From the NCBI GenBank assembly GCA_947175295.1, contig CAMWMK010000001.1, forward strand, positions 1-64,000: DNA of 64,000 bases. Reading direction: 5' to 3'. The DNA comes from an uncultured Porphyromonadaceae bacterium. GTDB taxonomy: Bacteria; Bacteroidota; Bacteroidia; Bacteroidales; Muribaculaceae. Shown here piece by piece: positions 50,051-60,226 of the stretch (position 1 is the stretch's first letter; each line of letters opens with the position of its first letter). The notes under the pieces are model-generated. The model saw only the letters and a list, made by a program, of their open reading frames with translations, did no database searches and was not told the DNA's origin. The position numbers were made by a program, and so were the translations under genes.

Positions 50051-50081
50051 CAAAGGTAACATTTTATTTTGACTCCTCAAA
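50051..50081 (-). promoter_or_regulatory. Promoter of HTCS 3
   Basis: On the minus strand a -33 TTTG (50081-50078) and a -7 box TACCTTTG (50058-50051) are separated by 19 bp, the textbook Bacteroidetes spacing; the start codon at 50024 lies 27 bp downstream. Confidence 0.75.
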
Positions 50082-50138
50082 GTCCCCTGCGTCCTGAAAA
50101 TATTGCAGAAAGGGGTGAAACACAACAAAAAGACCTCT

Positions 50139-50168
50139 ATGTTACATTTGCCGTAAAGTATGTAACAT
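50139..50168. promoter_or_regulatory. ATGTTACAT/ATGTAACAT dyad, candidate operator
   Basis: Perfect 9-bp inverted repeats with a 12-bp gap (arm spacing 21 bp, two helical turns), about 58 bp upstream of the HTCS 3 -33 element. The TGTAACAT core recurs at 46065-46072 before the GH43 of the same strand. Confidence 0.4.
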
Positions 50169-50373
50169 GTCTTATGAAGCTCTTGGCTGTGTGCGTAGGT
50201 CCGGTATGGTTACGGTGGAATGGGAGGAAGACTGTGAGGGCTGGGAAGGAGATTGCGGGTAGGATGTCCGTGATATGGCCTTTTATGTAAGGTAATGTAT
50301 GGTTTGTATGGATTTATATAAGAATGCAGGAAAGTTTTTGTTTAGGATAAGATGTTGATATTCAATATGGTGA

Positions 50374-50382
50374 TTACGGATT
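50374..50382 (+). promoter_or_regulatory. TTACGGATT element of the second xus locus
   Basis: TTACGGATT lies exactly 98 bp upstream of the -7 box (50472). The same 9-mer lies 98 bp upstream of the -7 box of the first xylan operon (17050 and 17148). Candidate shared activator site. Confidence 0.5.
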
Positions 50383-50471
50383 TGTATTAATTTTGGAGAT
50401 TTTTCCCGGTATGTGATACATAATGCGCACCATTTGAATCATAGAGTAAACCGCAGGATGACGATTCGACG

Positions 50472-50479
50472 TAACTTTG
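50472..50479 (+). promoter_or_regulatory. -7 box of the second xus locus
   Basis: TAACTTTG matches TAnnTTTG, about 80-90 bp before the susC start. There is no -33 element at normal spacing, as expected of an activated promoter. Confidence 0.55.
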
Positions 50480-50557
50480 TGGCCACAAAACCGAAACATC
50501 AGAGTTTGGCTTGCACCGAATCTAACGACCATGAAATTTCCATTAACAATCTAAATA

Positions 50558-53500
50558 ATGACAGCGATGAAAAATGATCACAGACTGCTTCATTGCATTG
50601 CTTTGTTGCTAATCTTCATCATGACTTCAGCCCTTGGCGCGAGAGCCGACACAGTCAAGGGTAATGTGACCGACGACACCGGAGAGCCGCTCATCGGCGT
50701 GACCGTTATGGTGGTCGGTCAAAAGGGCGGCACAGTGACCGACCTTGACGGCGACTACTCGATAGAAGTGGCCAATCTGGGAAAGGCTGAGCTACGCTTC
50801 ACCTATGTTGGTATGGAGACCCTGACCGTGAAGGTCAATTCCCGCCGGCAGGTGAACGTGGAGATGAAAAGCGCAGACTCCACACTTGATGAGGTTGTGG
50901 TGGTAGGCTACGGACAGCAGAAGAAAGCTTCCGTCGTAGGCGCTATCACGCAGACTTCCGGTAAGACCCTTGAGCGTGCCGGAGGTGTCTCCAGTGTGGG
51001 AGCCGCTCTCACCGGCAATCTTCCCGGTGTGATCACCATGGCCTCGTCAGGTATGCCCGGCGAAGAGGATCCGCAGATCATCATACGCTCGGCATCCACT
51101 TGGAACGGCAGTGATCCCCTTATTCTCGTCGATGGTATCGAGCGCGATATGGCCTCCGTGGATATCTCTTCAATAGAAAGCATATCTGTGCTTAAGGATG
51201 CCTCCGCTACTGCCGTATATGGCGTGAAGGGCGCCAATGGCGTGATCCTCATCACTACCAAACGCGGCAGTGAAGGCAAGGCGGTAGTCACGGCAAAGGT
51301 CAACATGACCGCGAAGGTTGCCTCGAAACTCCCCGCTAAATTCGATGCATACGATACGTTCTATCTGATGAACAATTCCATCGAGCGCGAAGCCGCGCTC
51401 AACGACAAAGGCTGGGGCGACTACACTCCGGCTGCCATTATCGATAAATACCGCAATCCTGCTGACGCCGAGGAATGGGACCGTTATCCCAATACCGACT
51501 GGGAAGACGCCCTCTTCAAGAAAAGCGCCTTATCCTACAATGCTTCCGTGTCGGCATCCGGAGGAACGAAGCTTGTCAGATATTTCGCTTCTGCCGATTT
51601 CACCCACGAGGGCGACCTTTTCAAGCAGTATGACAACCACCGCGGCTATAAGACCGGATTCGGATACAACCGTATAAATGTACGCTCCAATCTTGATTTC
51701 TCACTGACGAAGACTACCGAACTGACAGTAAACCTCTTTGGCTCTAACGCCACCCAAAAGACTCCATGGGACTACAACGGCGATGGAAACTCCTACTGGG
51801 GCTCCGCCTATAAGTCAGCTCCTGATGCTATGCGTCCGATCTACTCAAACGGCATGTGGGGATGGTATGCTCCCCGCGACGCCGACGTGCCCAACTCGGT
51901 AAGGATACTGGCGACAGGCGGTGATAAGACCTCCACCAACACCCGTATAAACAGCGACCTCGCATTGGTGCAGAAGCTTGACTTCGTGACAAAAGGACTG
52001 AGCTTCCGTGCAAAACTGGCTCTTGACTATAAATTCCTGGAGGAAAACAGAGGTATCAACGACCAGTATCACGAAGGTCAGCTTTATTGGGTCAATCCTA
52101 CCGACGGCAGCCAGCATCCAAAGAATCCTGATCCGCAGACAGGCCTTGATGTGACCGTAAATCCCATTCTCTGGGGTCATCAGGCGGGTGCAGTGAATGT
52201 CAATCAAACATTCAGAAGGGTCTATTACTCATTCCAGTTCGACTATAACCGTTCGTTCGGCCAGAATGAGGTCAGCGCACTCGCTCTTTTCAGCCGTGAG
52301 AAGACCACAGGCGGCAGCTCTTTCCCGGTATACCGCGAAGACTGGGTGTTCCGCCTGACTTACAACTGGGCCTACCGATATTTCGCTGAGTTCAACGGTG
52401 CTTATAATGGATCCGAGAAGTTCGGTCCGAAAAACCGCTTCGAGTTCTTCCCCTCCATGTCGATCGGATGGATGCTTTCCAACGAGCCTTTCATGGAATG
52501 GGCTCGCGCAAACAACTTGCTTACCACCTTGAAAATCCGCGGATCGATTGGTAAGGTCGGAGACGACCATGCCGGAGACCGCCATCTTTATCGGACCCAA
52601 TACAGCTATGGGGGCAACATCCAGATGGGAACCATCAATCCTCAGAACTCTCCATATACCTTCTACATCATCTCTCGTCTCGGCAATGAGAATATCTCAT
52701 GGGAAAAAGTTGAGAAGCAGAACATCGGTGTCGACTATTCGTTTATTGGAGGCATGTTCGCAGGTTCGGTCGATTTCTTCCGCGACAAGCGTACCGACAT
52801 CATCCTGACAGGAGGCGACCGCACATCCATTCCCTCATACTTCGGAGCGGAAGCCCCTACGGCTAACCTCGGCCGTATGGACAGCCACGGATACGAACTT
52901 GAACTCCGCTTCAACAAGCAGATAGGCAGGAACATGCGAGTATGGACCAATCTCAGTATGACGCATGCCACCAACGAAGTAAAATTCCGCGACGACCCAG
53001 CCCTAAAACCCGATTATCAGAAATACGCAGGCCATGAGTGGGGACAGGTGACGAGCTATATCGACCACGGCAACTTGACTTCATGGGATGATGTGCTCGG
53101 AAGTACTGTCTGGAACACCGGCAACGACTTCAAGCTCCCGGGCGACTACAACATCATCGACTTCAACGGCGACGGCGTGATCAACACCGAAGACAAGGCT
53201 CCCTACGGATATTCCACAACTCCACAGAACACCTACAACGCTTCGGTAGGATTCGAATGGCGCAACTGGAGCATCTTCGCTCAGTTCTATGGAGTCTCCA
53301 ACGTAATGCGCTACGTGAAATATCCTACTTTCCGCTCCACTGCCCACGTGGCTTACGACGAGGGTGAATACTGGACTCCCTTCAATGGTGCATATCTCCC
53401 TCAGCCACGCTGGGGAACCACCATCGATGAATGTGCCGACGGAACACGCTATCTCTACGACGGCTCCTATATCCGCTTGAAAAACGTTGAGATATCCTAT

Positions 53501-53677
53501 GAGTTCCAAGGAAGATGGATGGCTAAGGCCGGTCTTAAGTCACTGCGCCTATACGTCAACGGCAACAATCTCTTCATGTGGACAAAAATGCCCGACGACT
53601 GTGAGCGTGGCGGTTCCGGCGACGGTGTGTATCCTTCCTTCAAACGATTCAATGTCGGCATAGACCTGACCCTCTGA
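50558..53677 (+). CDS. SusC-like TonB-dependent transporter, second xus locus
   Basis: 1039-aa outer-membrane transporter. Signal peptide from the ATG at 50558 or the one at 50567 (MKNDHRLLHCIALLLIF), CarboxypepD_reg domain (VKGNVTDDTGEPLIGVTV), TonB-box-like DEVVVVGYG, plug (ALTGNLPGVITMASSGMPG, KGANGVILITTKRG) and barrel ending GIDLTL. It is strongly similar throughout to the protein at 18952 (shared VVVGYGQQKKASVVGAITQT), so the two arose by duplication or are recent paralogues. It heads the second xus-type locus, divergent from HTCS 3. The imported sugar is presumably a xylan-derived oligosaccharide. Confidence 0.92.
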   Translation: MTAMKNDHRLLHCIALLLIFIMTSALGARADTVKGNVTDDTGEPLIGVTVMVVGQKGGTVTDLDGDYSIEVANLGKAELRFTYVGMETLTVKVNSRRQVNVEMKSADSTLDEVVVVGYGQQKKASVVGAITQTSGKTLERAGGVSSVGAALTGNLPGVITMASSGMPGEEDPQIIIRSASTWNGSDPLILVDGIERDMASVDISSIESISVLKDASATAVYGVKGANGVILITTKRGSEGKAVVTAKVNMTAKVASKLPAKFDAYDTFYLMNNSIEREAALNDKGWGDYTPAAIIDKYRNPADAEEWDRYPNTDWEDALFKKSALSYNASVSASGGTKLVRYFASADFTHEGDLFKQYDNHRGYKTGFGYNRINVRSNLDFSLTKTTELTVNLFGSNATQKTPWDYNGDGNSYWGSAYKSAPDAMRPIYSNGMWGWYAPRDADVPNSVRILATGGDKTSTNTRINSDLALVQKLDFVTKGLSFRAKLALDYKFLEENRGINDQYHEGQLYWVNPTDGSQHPKNPDPQTGLDVTVNPILWGHQAGAVNVNQTFRRVYYSFQFDYNRSFGQNEVSALALFSREKTTGGSSFPVYREDWVFRLTYNWAYRYFAEFNGAYNGSEKFGPKNRFEFFPSMSIGWMLSNEPFMEWARANNLLTTLKIRGSIGKVGDDHAGDRHLYRTQYSYGGNIQMGTINPQNSPYTFYIISRLGNENISWEKVEKQNIGVDYSFIGGMFAGSVDFFRDKRTDIILTGGDRTSIPSYFGAEAPTANLGRMDSHGYELELRFNKQIGRNMRVWTNLSMTHATNEVKFRDDPALKPDYQKYAGHEWGQVTSYIDHGNLTSWDDVLGSTVWNTGNDFKLPGDYNIIDFNGDGVINTEDKAPYGYSTTPQNTYNASVGFEWRNWSIFAQFYGVSNVMRYVKYPTFRSTAHVAYDEGEYWTPFNGAYLPQPRWGTTIDECADGTRYLYDGSYIRLKNVEISYEFQGRWMAKAGLKSLRLYVNGNNLFMWTKMPDDCERGGSGDGVYPSFKRFNVGIDLTL

Positions 53678-53710
53678 ATCAAGGGTGTCAGTATATTTTT
53701 CTAACGATTC

Positions 53711-55582
53711 ATGAAATTGCAGATTATGAATATCTCTAAATACATAATAACGCTGGCTCTTGTCGCCGCATCAATAGGCGCGACTTCCTGCTCCGACTAT
53801 CTCGACAAGGCTCCCAACAGCGACATAGATGAGTCGGTTCCATACCAGAACTTCCGTAATTTCCAGGGATTCGTGGAGGAGCTTTACGATCGCATCCCGG
53901 TTATCTCCAACAACGAATACCACACTACCTTCAATTATGGCGAGGAAGACTATTGGGAGCCGCAGGAGACACGCCTGTTCGCCCGCAGCGTTGACTACGG
54001 CGACTTCTGGGGATTCACCACTTGCTACTATTCATATCCCAACACATATGATGATCCTAAAAACAACCCACGCCGCTACAAGGCAAACCTCTGGGAAAAC
54101 GCCTGGTATGCCATAAGGAAGTCCAACATAGGACTCTCCAAGCTTGATGGTCTTGTAGACGCAACTGCTGAAGAACGCGACCTTATCGAGGGTCAGCTTT
54201 ATTTCTTCCGTGGACTGTTTCATTATCTCGTAATGGAATGGTGGGGAGGTGTACCCTATATCGACCGCGCTATCGGACCGGACGAGACCATCACGCTGCC
54301 ACGGGAGACGTGGCAGGCCTGCGCTGAGAAATGCGCGGCTGATTTCCAGAGGGCATCGGAGCTGCTTCCGGTTGACTGGGACAGTACTGCCGCAGGAAAG
54401 GCCACACTCGGCAACAACAACATGCGCGCCAACAAGATCATGGCGCTCGCCTACAAGGGAAAGGTGCTTCTATGGGCAGGAAGCCCCCTTATGAACTGGG
54501 ATTCCCACGAGCGAAACAACGCCTATGCCGTCTACGATGAGGATTTCTGCAGGCAGGCCGCAGAGGCCCTCGGACAGGCTCTGAAGCTGACAGAGCAGAC
54601 CGGACGCTACTCGCTACTTCCCATAGACCGCTTCAACGACCTTACACTCGTGTATAACTCAAAGGCTCTTCCCGGCGGCACTGAGACCATACTTCAGGAG
54701 AACATCCGCGACTATAGCGGTCGCTGGTCTTGGAACATGAACACCGACTTCCGTCCGCAGACGCATATAAGCGCAGGTGTCAAGTGCTGGCCTACAGCCA
54801 ACTATTCCAACTATTTCGGTATGGCAAACGGCTATCCGATCGAGGATGCAGCCGTAAAGGACAGTGAGGCCGGATATGATCCCGAATACCCTTGGCGCAA
54901 CAGAGATCCGCGTTTCTACAAGACATATGTATTCGACGGCGAATTCTGTGGCGAAGGTGGTCAGGGACTTGAGGCTACTCTCTTCACCGGCGGAGCGGAC
55001 CGCGAAGGGGCTAATCCGCAGAAGGGTTGTTATACAGGTCTGTTCAATGCCAAGCTCTCCCTTAAGAACTGCCATAACGGCAATGTCCGCGACCAATGGG
55101 CTTGCGTGCTTTCGCTGATGCGTCTTGCCGATGTATATCTCCTTTATTCCGAGGCTACGGCAGTGGGATATGGAGTGAAGCAGGCTTCTTCGGCTTATGG
55201 CCGCACCGCAGAGGATGCGATCAATGTAGTCAGAGACAGGGCGCAGGTGGGGCATGTCTTGCCGAAGTTCACTGATTCCAAGGACAGTTTCCTCAGTGAG
55301 ATCCGCCGCGAACGAGCCGTTGAGCTCGCATTCGAGGGAATGCGCTTCCACGATCTCCGACGATGGATGCTCATCACGCAGCGTCCTTATACGCTGAAGA
55401 CTGCCTTTCAGTTCGACAGAGGTCCTGGATTCTCTCAGAATTCTACCGAAAACAAGGTGCTCAACCTTCGTGAAGAGGTTTTGCGTGAGCGCAATTTCAC
55501 AAGCCGCCATTATTGGCTTCCCCTTCCAAATAAGAACGACACATACCTCTACGAGGGTTTCGAACAGAACCCCGGTTGGTAA
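53711..55582 (+). CDS. SusD-like surface lipoprotein, second xus locus (first pair)
   Basis: 623 aa; an alternative start at 53726 (MNISKYIITLALVAAS) gives a tighter lipoprotein signal. Lipobox ATSC followed by SDYLDKAPNSDIDE, acidic and surface-type. SusD motifs: RDLIEGQLYFFRGLFHYLV, IRRERAVELAFEGMRFHDLRRW and terminal EQNPGW. Clearly paralogous to the XusB-type protein at 22139. Forms the lid of the preceding SusC. Confidence 0.92.
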   Translation: MKLQIMNISKYIITLALVAASIGATSCSDYLDKAPNSDIDESVPYQNFRNFQGFVEELYDRIPVISNNEYHTTFNYGEEDYWEPQETRLFARSVDYGDFWGFTTCYYSYPNTYDDPKNNPRRYKANLWENAWYAIRKSNIGLSKLDGLVDATAEERDLIEGQLYFFRGLFHYLVMEWWGGVPYIDRAIGPDETITLPRETWQACAEKCAADFQRASELLPVDWDSTAAGKATLGNNNMRANKIMALAYKGKVLLWAGSPLMNWDSHERNNAYAVYDEDFCRQAAEALGQALKLTEQTGRYSLLPIDRFNDLTLVYNSKALPGGTETILQENIRDYSGRWSWNMNTDFRPQTHISAGVKCWPTANYSNYFGMANGYPIEDAAVKDSEAGYDPEYPWRNRDPRFYKTYVFDGEFCGEGGQGLEATLFTGGADREGANPQKGCYTGLFNAKLSLKNCHNGNVRDQWACVLSLMRLADVYLLYSEATAVGYGVKQASSAYGRTAEDAINVVRDRAQVGHVLPKFTDSKDSFLSEIRRERAVELAFEGMRFHDLRRWMLITQRPYTLKTAFQFDRGPGFSQNSTENKVLNLREEVLRERNFTSRHYWLPLPNKNDTYLYEGFEQNPGW

Positions 55583-55615
55583 ACATTACGTCTCACATTT
55601 TTATATGAATCATCA

Positions 55616-58429
55616 ATGAATACTAAATTTCATATAGGCCTGACGGCTCTCGCTCTTTCGCTCTTCATCTTTCCGGCCTGGGCGGCAGACGAGACGCAGG
55701 ACAGCTTGGTAAACATAGCTTTCGGCAAGATTGACAGGAGAGACGTGATCACTGCCTCATCATTTGTCAACATCAGCGATATAAGCAAAAAGAACGCCAA
55801 CAACAGTCCGCTTTCTGACGTAGCTACCCATGTAGGAGGCTACAACGGCAATATTTGGGGGCAGGCACCTCTGGTGCTCATCGACGGTGTGCCGCGTGAT
55901 GCGTCGCTCGTAAAGGCTTCGGAGGTGGAAAGCGTCTCTATCCTTAAGGATGCGGCCGCCGTAGCCCTCTACGGTAGTCGGGGGGCTAAAGGAGTCGTAC
56001 TCATCACTACGAAAAGGGGCTACGTGGCTCCCATGAAAATCGATGTGCGGGCAAACGTTGGAGCTATGCTTCCGAAGTCATATCCGAAATATCTTGACGC
56101 GGCCACATACATGAGTCTCTACAATGAAGCTTGTGCCAACGACGGCAAGTCGCCGCTTTATGACCAGGCTACAATCTACAACACTGCGATTGGTACGAAT
56201 CCCTACAGATATCCGGACGTGGATTTCTATTCTTCCGACTATCTGCGCGATTTCGTGACGACGGCCGACATCACAGGCGAAGTATACGGCGGAACGGAGA
56301 AGACAAAGTATTATCTGAACTTAGGTGTGGATTACGCCAACGACCTCATTAAGTACGGCGAGCACCATAAGTCAAATACATTTAACTTCAATGTGCGCGG
56401 CAATGTCGACATGACTATTGCGAAATGGCTCACCGCTACCACCAATGCCGCCATCATTGTAAGCGATAGTTATAGTGGCCGTGGAGATTTCTGGGGAGGT
56501 GCGGCTAACCTGCGTCCCAACTGGTTCTCACCCTGGCTTCCTGTGAGCATGATGGATCCGAACAATGCATCTATTCAGGACTACATCAATACGAGCACCC
56601 ATCTTGTAGGTGGACAGTATCTCCTTGGCGGTACTACTTCCGATCAGACAAATGCTTTCTCCGAGGCGTTGGCTGCAGGATACACGCGTCAGAAATACCG
56701 TAAGTTCCTTTTCGACCTTACCTTGAACGCCGATCTCTCCGGCCTTACCGAGGGTCTCTCTTTCAAGGCCGCCTATAGTGTGGACTACAACGCCCACTAT
56801 TCCGAGGCTTATGCACAGCCTTATGCTGTCTATAAGCCTACATGGGCCAATACCAATGGAAAGGATATCATCATCGGTCTTGACAAGATTAACGAGGACA
56901 AGTCGTCAACTAATGAGTACGTAGGACAGTCTACCTATCATCAGACAATGATGTTCAGCGCTCAGTTCGACTATGCCCGTTCATTCGCCGAAGCCCACAA
57001 CGTCAACGCAACTCTGGTAGGATGGGGTTATCAGCAGCACTTCTCCGCCGATGGCGGACATTCGAGCGAAGGCGGCTACCATCGTCCGAGCAATGTCAAT
57101 GCAGGCTTGAGATTGGACTATAACTACCGTCATCGCTATTATGCCGACCTCACGGGCGCATTTGTCCACTCCTCCAAGCTTCCCGAGGGTAGGCGTAACG
57201 CGTTCTCTCCGGCAGTCTCGATAGCATGGCGCCTATCCAACGAGGATTTCATGAGTGGATCGCGTACATGGCTCGACGACCTCAAGATTATGGGCTCCTA
57301 TGCCAACCTCCATCAGGATATAGACATCAGCGACTGGTATCTATACATGGCTGACTACCAGTTCTCCCCATCGAGCGGTTGGTTTCAGTGGGCCGACGGT
57401 ACCGTAGGTGGGTCTACCTCCACTTCAAAGAGAGGTTCCAACGACAGGCTTTCATTCATAACCCGCAAGGAATTTCGCTTTGGCCTCGACGCATCGCTCT
57501 TCGACGGTCTTCTTTACTTGAATGCCAACTGGTTTAATCAGACCACCAACGGCCTCCTTACCCAGGGTTCCAGCACGCTCTATCCATCATTCTACAATTC
57601 AGGCACAGGCAACTTCCTTCCCTATATCAACTACAACAGGGATGAGCGTACCGGTGTGGACTATACGTTCAATATCAAAAAGGAGTTCGGCGACTGGAAA
57701 TTCTCTCTCGGTCTCACTGGAATGTACTTTGATTCAAAGGCTAAGCTACGCGACGAGGTGTGGGAGGAAGACTATCTTTACCGGCAGGGTCACGCTCTTG
57801 ACGCTTCCTGGGGATATATATGCGAGGGGTTCTTCCAGTCTGAGGAGGAGATCGCTTCTTCTCCAAAGCAATCTTTCGGCGGTACCGTACGCCCCGGCGA
57901 CCTTAAGTACAGGGATATAAACGGTGATGATGTGATAGACTCTAAAGACCAGGTGGATCTTGGAAAGATGGGATGGAGTTCCTCTCCTTATGTCTACGGA
58001 CTCAACCTGACGGCACAATACAGGAAATTCACCCTTTACCTTTCCGGTACCGGCGTGAGCGGCAGTAAATTCTACAAAAACGACAGCTACTACTGGCTAC
58101 GAGGTACAAGCAAATACTCCGAGATGGCTCTCGGACGCTGGACTCCGGAGACTGCGGCCACTGCTTCCTTCCCGCGCCTGACCACTGAAAACGGCGACAA
58201 TAACTACCAGAACTCTACTTTCTGGATTGCCAAGGGGGATTGCTTCCGCCTCGACAACCTCCAGCTAACGTATGACATCACTCCGGGTAAGGGTTTTATC
58301 CACGGCATAAGCTTATATGCCGGTGCCTACAATCTCTTTACTATCTCTAAGGAGCGTGAGCATCTGGAACGAAGCCTCTATGGTCCGCAGTTCCGCACCA
58401 TCTACATAGGTTGCAAACTTAACATGTAA
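55616..58429 (+). CDS. Short SusC-like transporter without CarboxypepD_reg domain, second xus locus
   Basis: 937 aa. Signal peptide (LALSLFIFPAWA), short linker VNIAFGKIDRRDV, then plug (PLVLIDGVPRDASLVK, YGSRGAKGVVLITTKRG) and barrel ending GCKLNM. Like its paralogue at 24120 it has no CarboxypepD_reg domain and no EVVVVGYG TonB box, confirming that this is a fixed feature of the second SusC of the pair. Confidence 0.9.
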   Translation: MNTKFHIGLTALALSLFIFPAWAADETQDSLVNIAFGKIDRRDVITASSFVNISDISKKNANNSPLSDVATHVGGYNGNIWGQAPLVLIDGVPRDASLVKASEVESVSILKDAAAVALYGSRGAKGVVLITTKRGYVAPMKIDVRANVGAMLPKSYPKYLDAATYMSLYNEACANDGKSPLYDQATIYNTAIGTNPYRYPDVDFYSSDYLRDFVTTADITGEVYGGTEKTKYYLNLGVDYANDLIKYGEHHKSNTFNFNVRGNVDMTIAKWLTATTNAAIIVSDSYSGRGDFWGGAANLRPNWFSPWLPVSMMDPNNASIQDYINTSTHLVGGQYLLGGTTSDQTNAFSEALAAGYTRQKYRKFLFDLTLNADLSGLTEGLSFKAAYSVDYNAHYSEAYAQPYAVYKPTWANTNGKDIIIGLDKINEDKSSTNEYVGQSTYHQTMMFSAQFDYARSFAEAHNVNATLVGWGYQQHFSADGGHSSEGGYHRPSNVNAGLRLDYNYRHRYYADLTGAFVHSSKLPEGRRNAFSPAVSIAWRLSNEDFMSGSRTWLDDLKIMGSYANLHQDIDISDWYLYMADYQFSPSSGWFQWADGTVGGSTSTSKRGSNDRLSFITRKEFRFGLDASLFDGLLYLNANWFNQTTNGLLTQGSSTLYPSFYNSGTGNFLPYINYNRDERTGVDYTFNIKKEFGDWKFSLGLTGMYFDSKAKLRDEVWEEDYLYRQGHALDASWGYICEGFFQSEEEIASSPKQSFGGTVRPGDLKYRDINGDDVIDSKDQVDLGKMGWSSSPYVYGLNLTAQYRKFTLYLSGTGVSGSKFYKNDSYYWLRGTSKYSEMALGRWTPETAATASFPRLTTENGDNNYQNSTFWIAKGDCFRLDNLQLTYDITPGKGFIHGISLYAGAYNLFTISKEREHLERSLYGPQFRTIYIGCKLNM

Positions 58430-58444
58430 TTATCCGAAAGCAGT

Positions 58445-60202
58445 ATGAAAAAACTATTATATGCAATGGTGGCTGTAGCTTCCCTCGGACTCACAAGCTG
58501 CGACGACCTCTTTGAGCCTGCCAAGCAGAACTTCAAGGATCTAAGCCAGATGGAGACGGAGCCTGACTTCGCTATGGGATTCCTGACAAGAGCCTATAGT
58601 TCCCTCTCCGGCTACTATACCAATACGGAGTATGCCACAGACAATGCCGTAGTGAACCAGAACAGTGAAGGTTTCCGCACTATGGCTACCGGCGGGTGGA
58701 CATCGTCTTCCTGGACCGGCATCAACGAATGGTCGGGATCTTATGCAGGCATACAGTATATCAACCAGTTTCTCTCCAAAATAGACGATGTGGAGTGGAG
58801 CGCCGATCCCGAGAGGCGTGAGATGCTTTCTGTGCGTCTACGCGGAGAGGCCTACGGTTTGCGTGGAATCCTCCACTATCAGCTTCTGCGCGCCCATGCC
58901 GGTTATGACGATGCCGGTCAATTGCTTGGTGTGCCGTATCTTGAAAGCTATCTCGGTGCCAACGACGACATGAATGCCGCTATGGCGCGTCCTTCTTTCA
59001 AGGAATGTGTAGAGAAAATAAAGGCCGACCTGAATCGTGCGATAGAGATACTTCCTCTCGACTATGAGGATATGGACGAAGTGCCGGCCAAATACACTCA
59101 ATATACTGATGATGTGGCTATTTACAACCGAACGATGGGATCGCACTTCCGCCAGCTTGTCAGTGGACGTATCGCTCAGGCATACATCTCACGCCTCAAT
59201 CTTCTCGCTGCAAGCGACGGATTCGGGAATTCCATTTCCTGGACGGAGGCGGCCGAGGCTTCGGCTGTCCTGCTCATGGAGAACAAGGGTATTGATGGCG
59301 TGAAGGCCGGTGCCTACGAGTACTATGTTGCCGGTATCGCCGACAATCTTCAGGAAGGCGTCAATCCCTCTGAGATCATCTGGCGTGAGAATGTGGCTGA
59401 CAACAACAATACGGAATCAGACAATCTTCCTCCAAGCCTCAACGGAAACGGCCGGATGAATCCCTCTCAGAATCTTGTCGACGCTTTTCCGACTGCAAGC
59501 GGATATCCCATTGGAATTGCCGACGACTACGATGCTGCCGATCCCTATGCCAACCGTGATCCCCGGTTGAGTGCCTACATAATCTACAACGGAAGCACTC
59601 GGGTCGGTGTCGACAATGTCACGGTCTCTACTGTTGCCGGTTCCACTGATGGTATCGGCGGCGTAGAACAGCGTTCTTCACGTACTGGCTACTACATGAA
59701 GAAGCGACTGCGTATGGACGTGAACTGCACGGCAGGTTCCACCACCACTAAGCCTCACTATACCCCCCGCGTGCGATACACCGAGATTTATCTCAACTAT
59801 GCTGAGGCGGCCAACGAGGCCTACGGACCAAAGGCCGACGGCGGCAATGGTTTCTCTGCCTACGATGTGATAAAAGCCATCCGTCAGCGTGCAGGTATCG
59901 GCGCTGCAAACGGTGACGCATACCTTGAGGAGTGTGCCGCTTCCAAGGAAAAGATGAGGGATCTTATCCGCAACGAGCGTCGCATCGAGCTTTGCTTTGA
60001 GAACTCTCGTTTCTGGGATCTCCGTCGTTGGAAACTCGACCTCAACGAAACCGTCAAAGGTATCGACTGGCAGGCTGACGGCACATATAAGATCATTGAT
60101 GTCGAGACGCGTGACTTTGAAGACTATATGGCCTATCCTCCCATTCCTCAGTCAGAGATACTTAAATACAGCAATCTCCAGCAGAACATGGGCTGGCATT
60201 AA
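58445..60202 (+). CDS. SusD-like surface lipoprotein, second xus locus (second pair)
   Basis: 585 aa. Lipoprotein signal MKKLLYAMVAVASLG with LTSC and acidic DDLFEP. SusD motifs RLRGEAYGLRGILHYQLLRA, YAEAANEAYGP, IRNERRIELCFENSRFWDLRRW, ending LQQNMGWH. Paralogous to 26970. Partner of the short SusC 15 bp upstream. Confidence 0.92.
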   Translation: MKKLLYAMVAVASLGLTSCDDLFEPAKQNFKDLSQMETEPDFAMGFLTRAYSSLSGYYTNTEYATDNAVVNQNSEGFRTMATGGWTSSSWTGINEWSGSYAGIQYINQFLSKIDDVEWSADPERREMLSVRLRGEAYGLRGILHYQLLRAHAGYDDAGQLLGVPYLESYLGANDDMNAAMARPSFKECVEKIKADLNRAIEILPLDYEDMDEVPAKYTQYTDDVAIYNRTMGSHFRQLVSGRIAQAYISRLNLLAASDGFGNSISWTEAAEASAVLLMENKGIDGVKAGAYEYYVAGIADNLQEGVNPSEIIWRENVADNNNTESDNLPPSLNGNGRMNPSQNLVDAFPTASGYPIGIADDYDAADPYANRDPRLSAYIIYNGSTRVGVDNVTVSTVAGSTDGIGGVEQRSSRTGYYMKKRLRMDVNCTAGSTTTKPHYTPRVRYTEIYLNYAEAANEAYGPKADGGNGFSAYDVIKAIRQRAGIGAANGDAYLEECAASKEKMRDLIRNERRIELCFENSRFWDLRRWKLDLNETVKGIDWQADGTYKIIDVETRDFEDYMAYPPIPQSEILKYSNLQQNMGWH

Positions 60203-60226
60203 TACTGCAATAATCTGATCAATCTT

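Larger units (their letters stand above)
50025..50557. promoter_or_regulatory. Divergent control region between HTCS 3 and the second xus locus
   Basis: 533 bp without a credible gene. It contains the HTCS 3 promoter (50051-50081), a dyad at 50139-50168, a TTACGGATT element at 50374-50382, the -7 box of the second susC (50472-50479) and a 7-codon mini-frame ATG to TAA at 50531-50554 just before the susC start. An open frame at 50069-50290 has no family resemblance. Confidence 0.6.

Noticed and set aside
50069-50290. 73-codon frame in the HTCS 3/susC spacer
   Set aside because: It overlaps the HTCS 3 promoter and dyad, has unusual composition and no recognisable domain.
50531-50554. Seven-codon mini-frame (MKFPLTI) just before the second susC
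   Set aside because: Could be a leader peptide, but nothing beyond position supports translation; left as a note within the spacer.
54659-55510. 283-codon antisense frame under a SusD gene
   Set aside because: Shadow frame; the sense strand carries SusD landmarks throughout.
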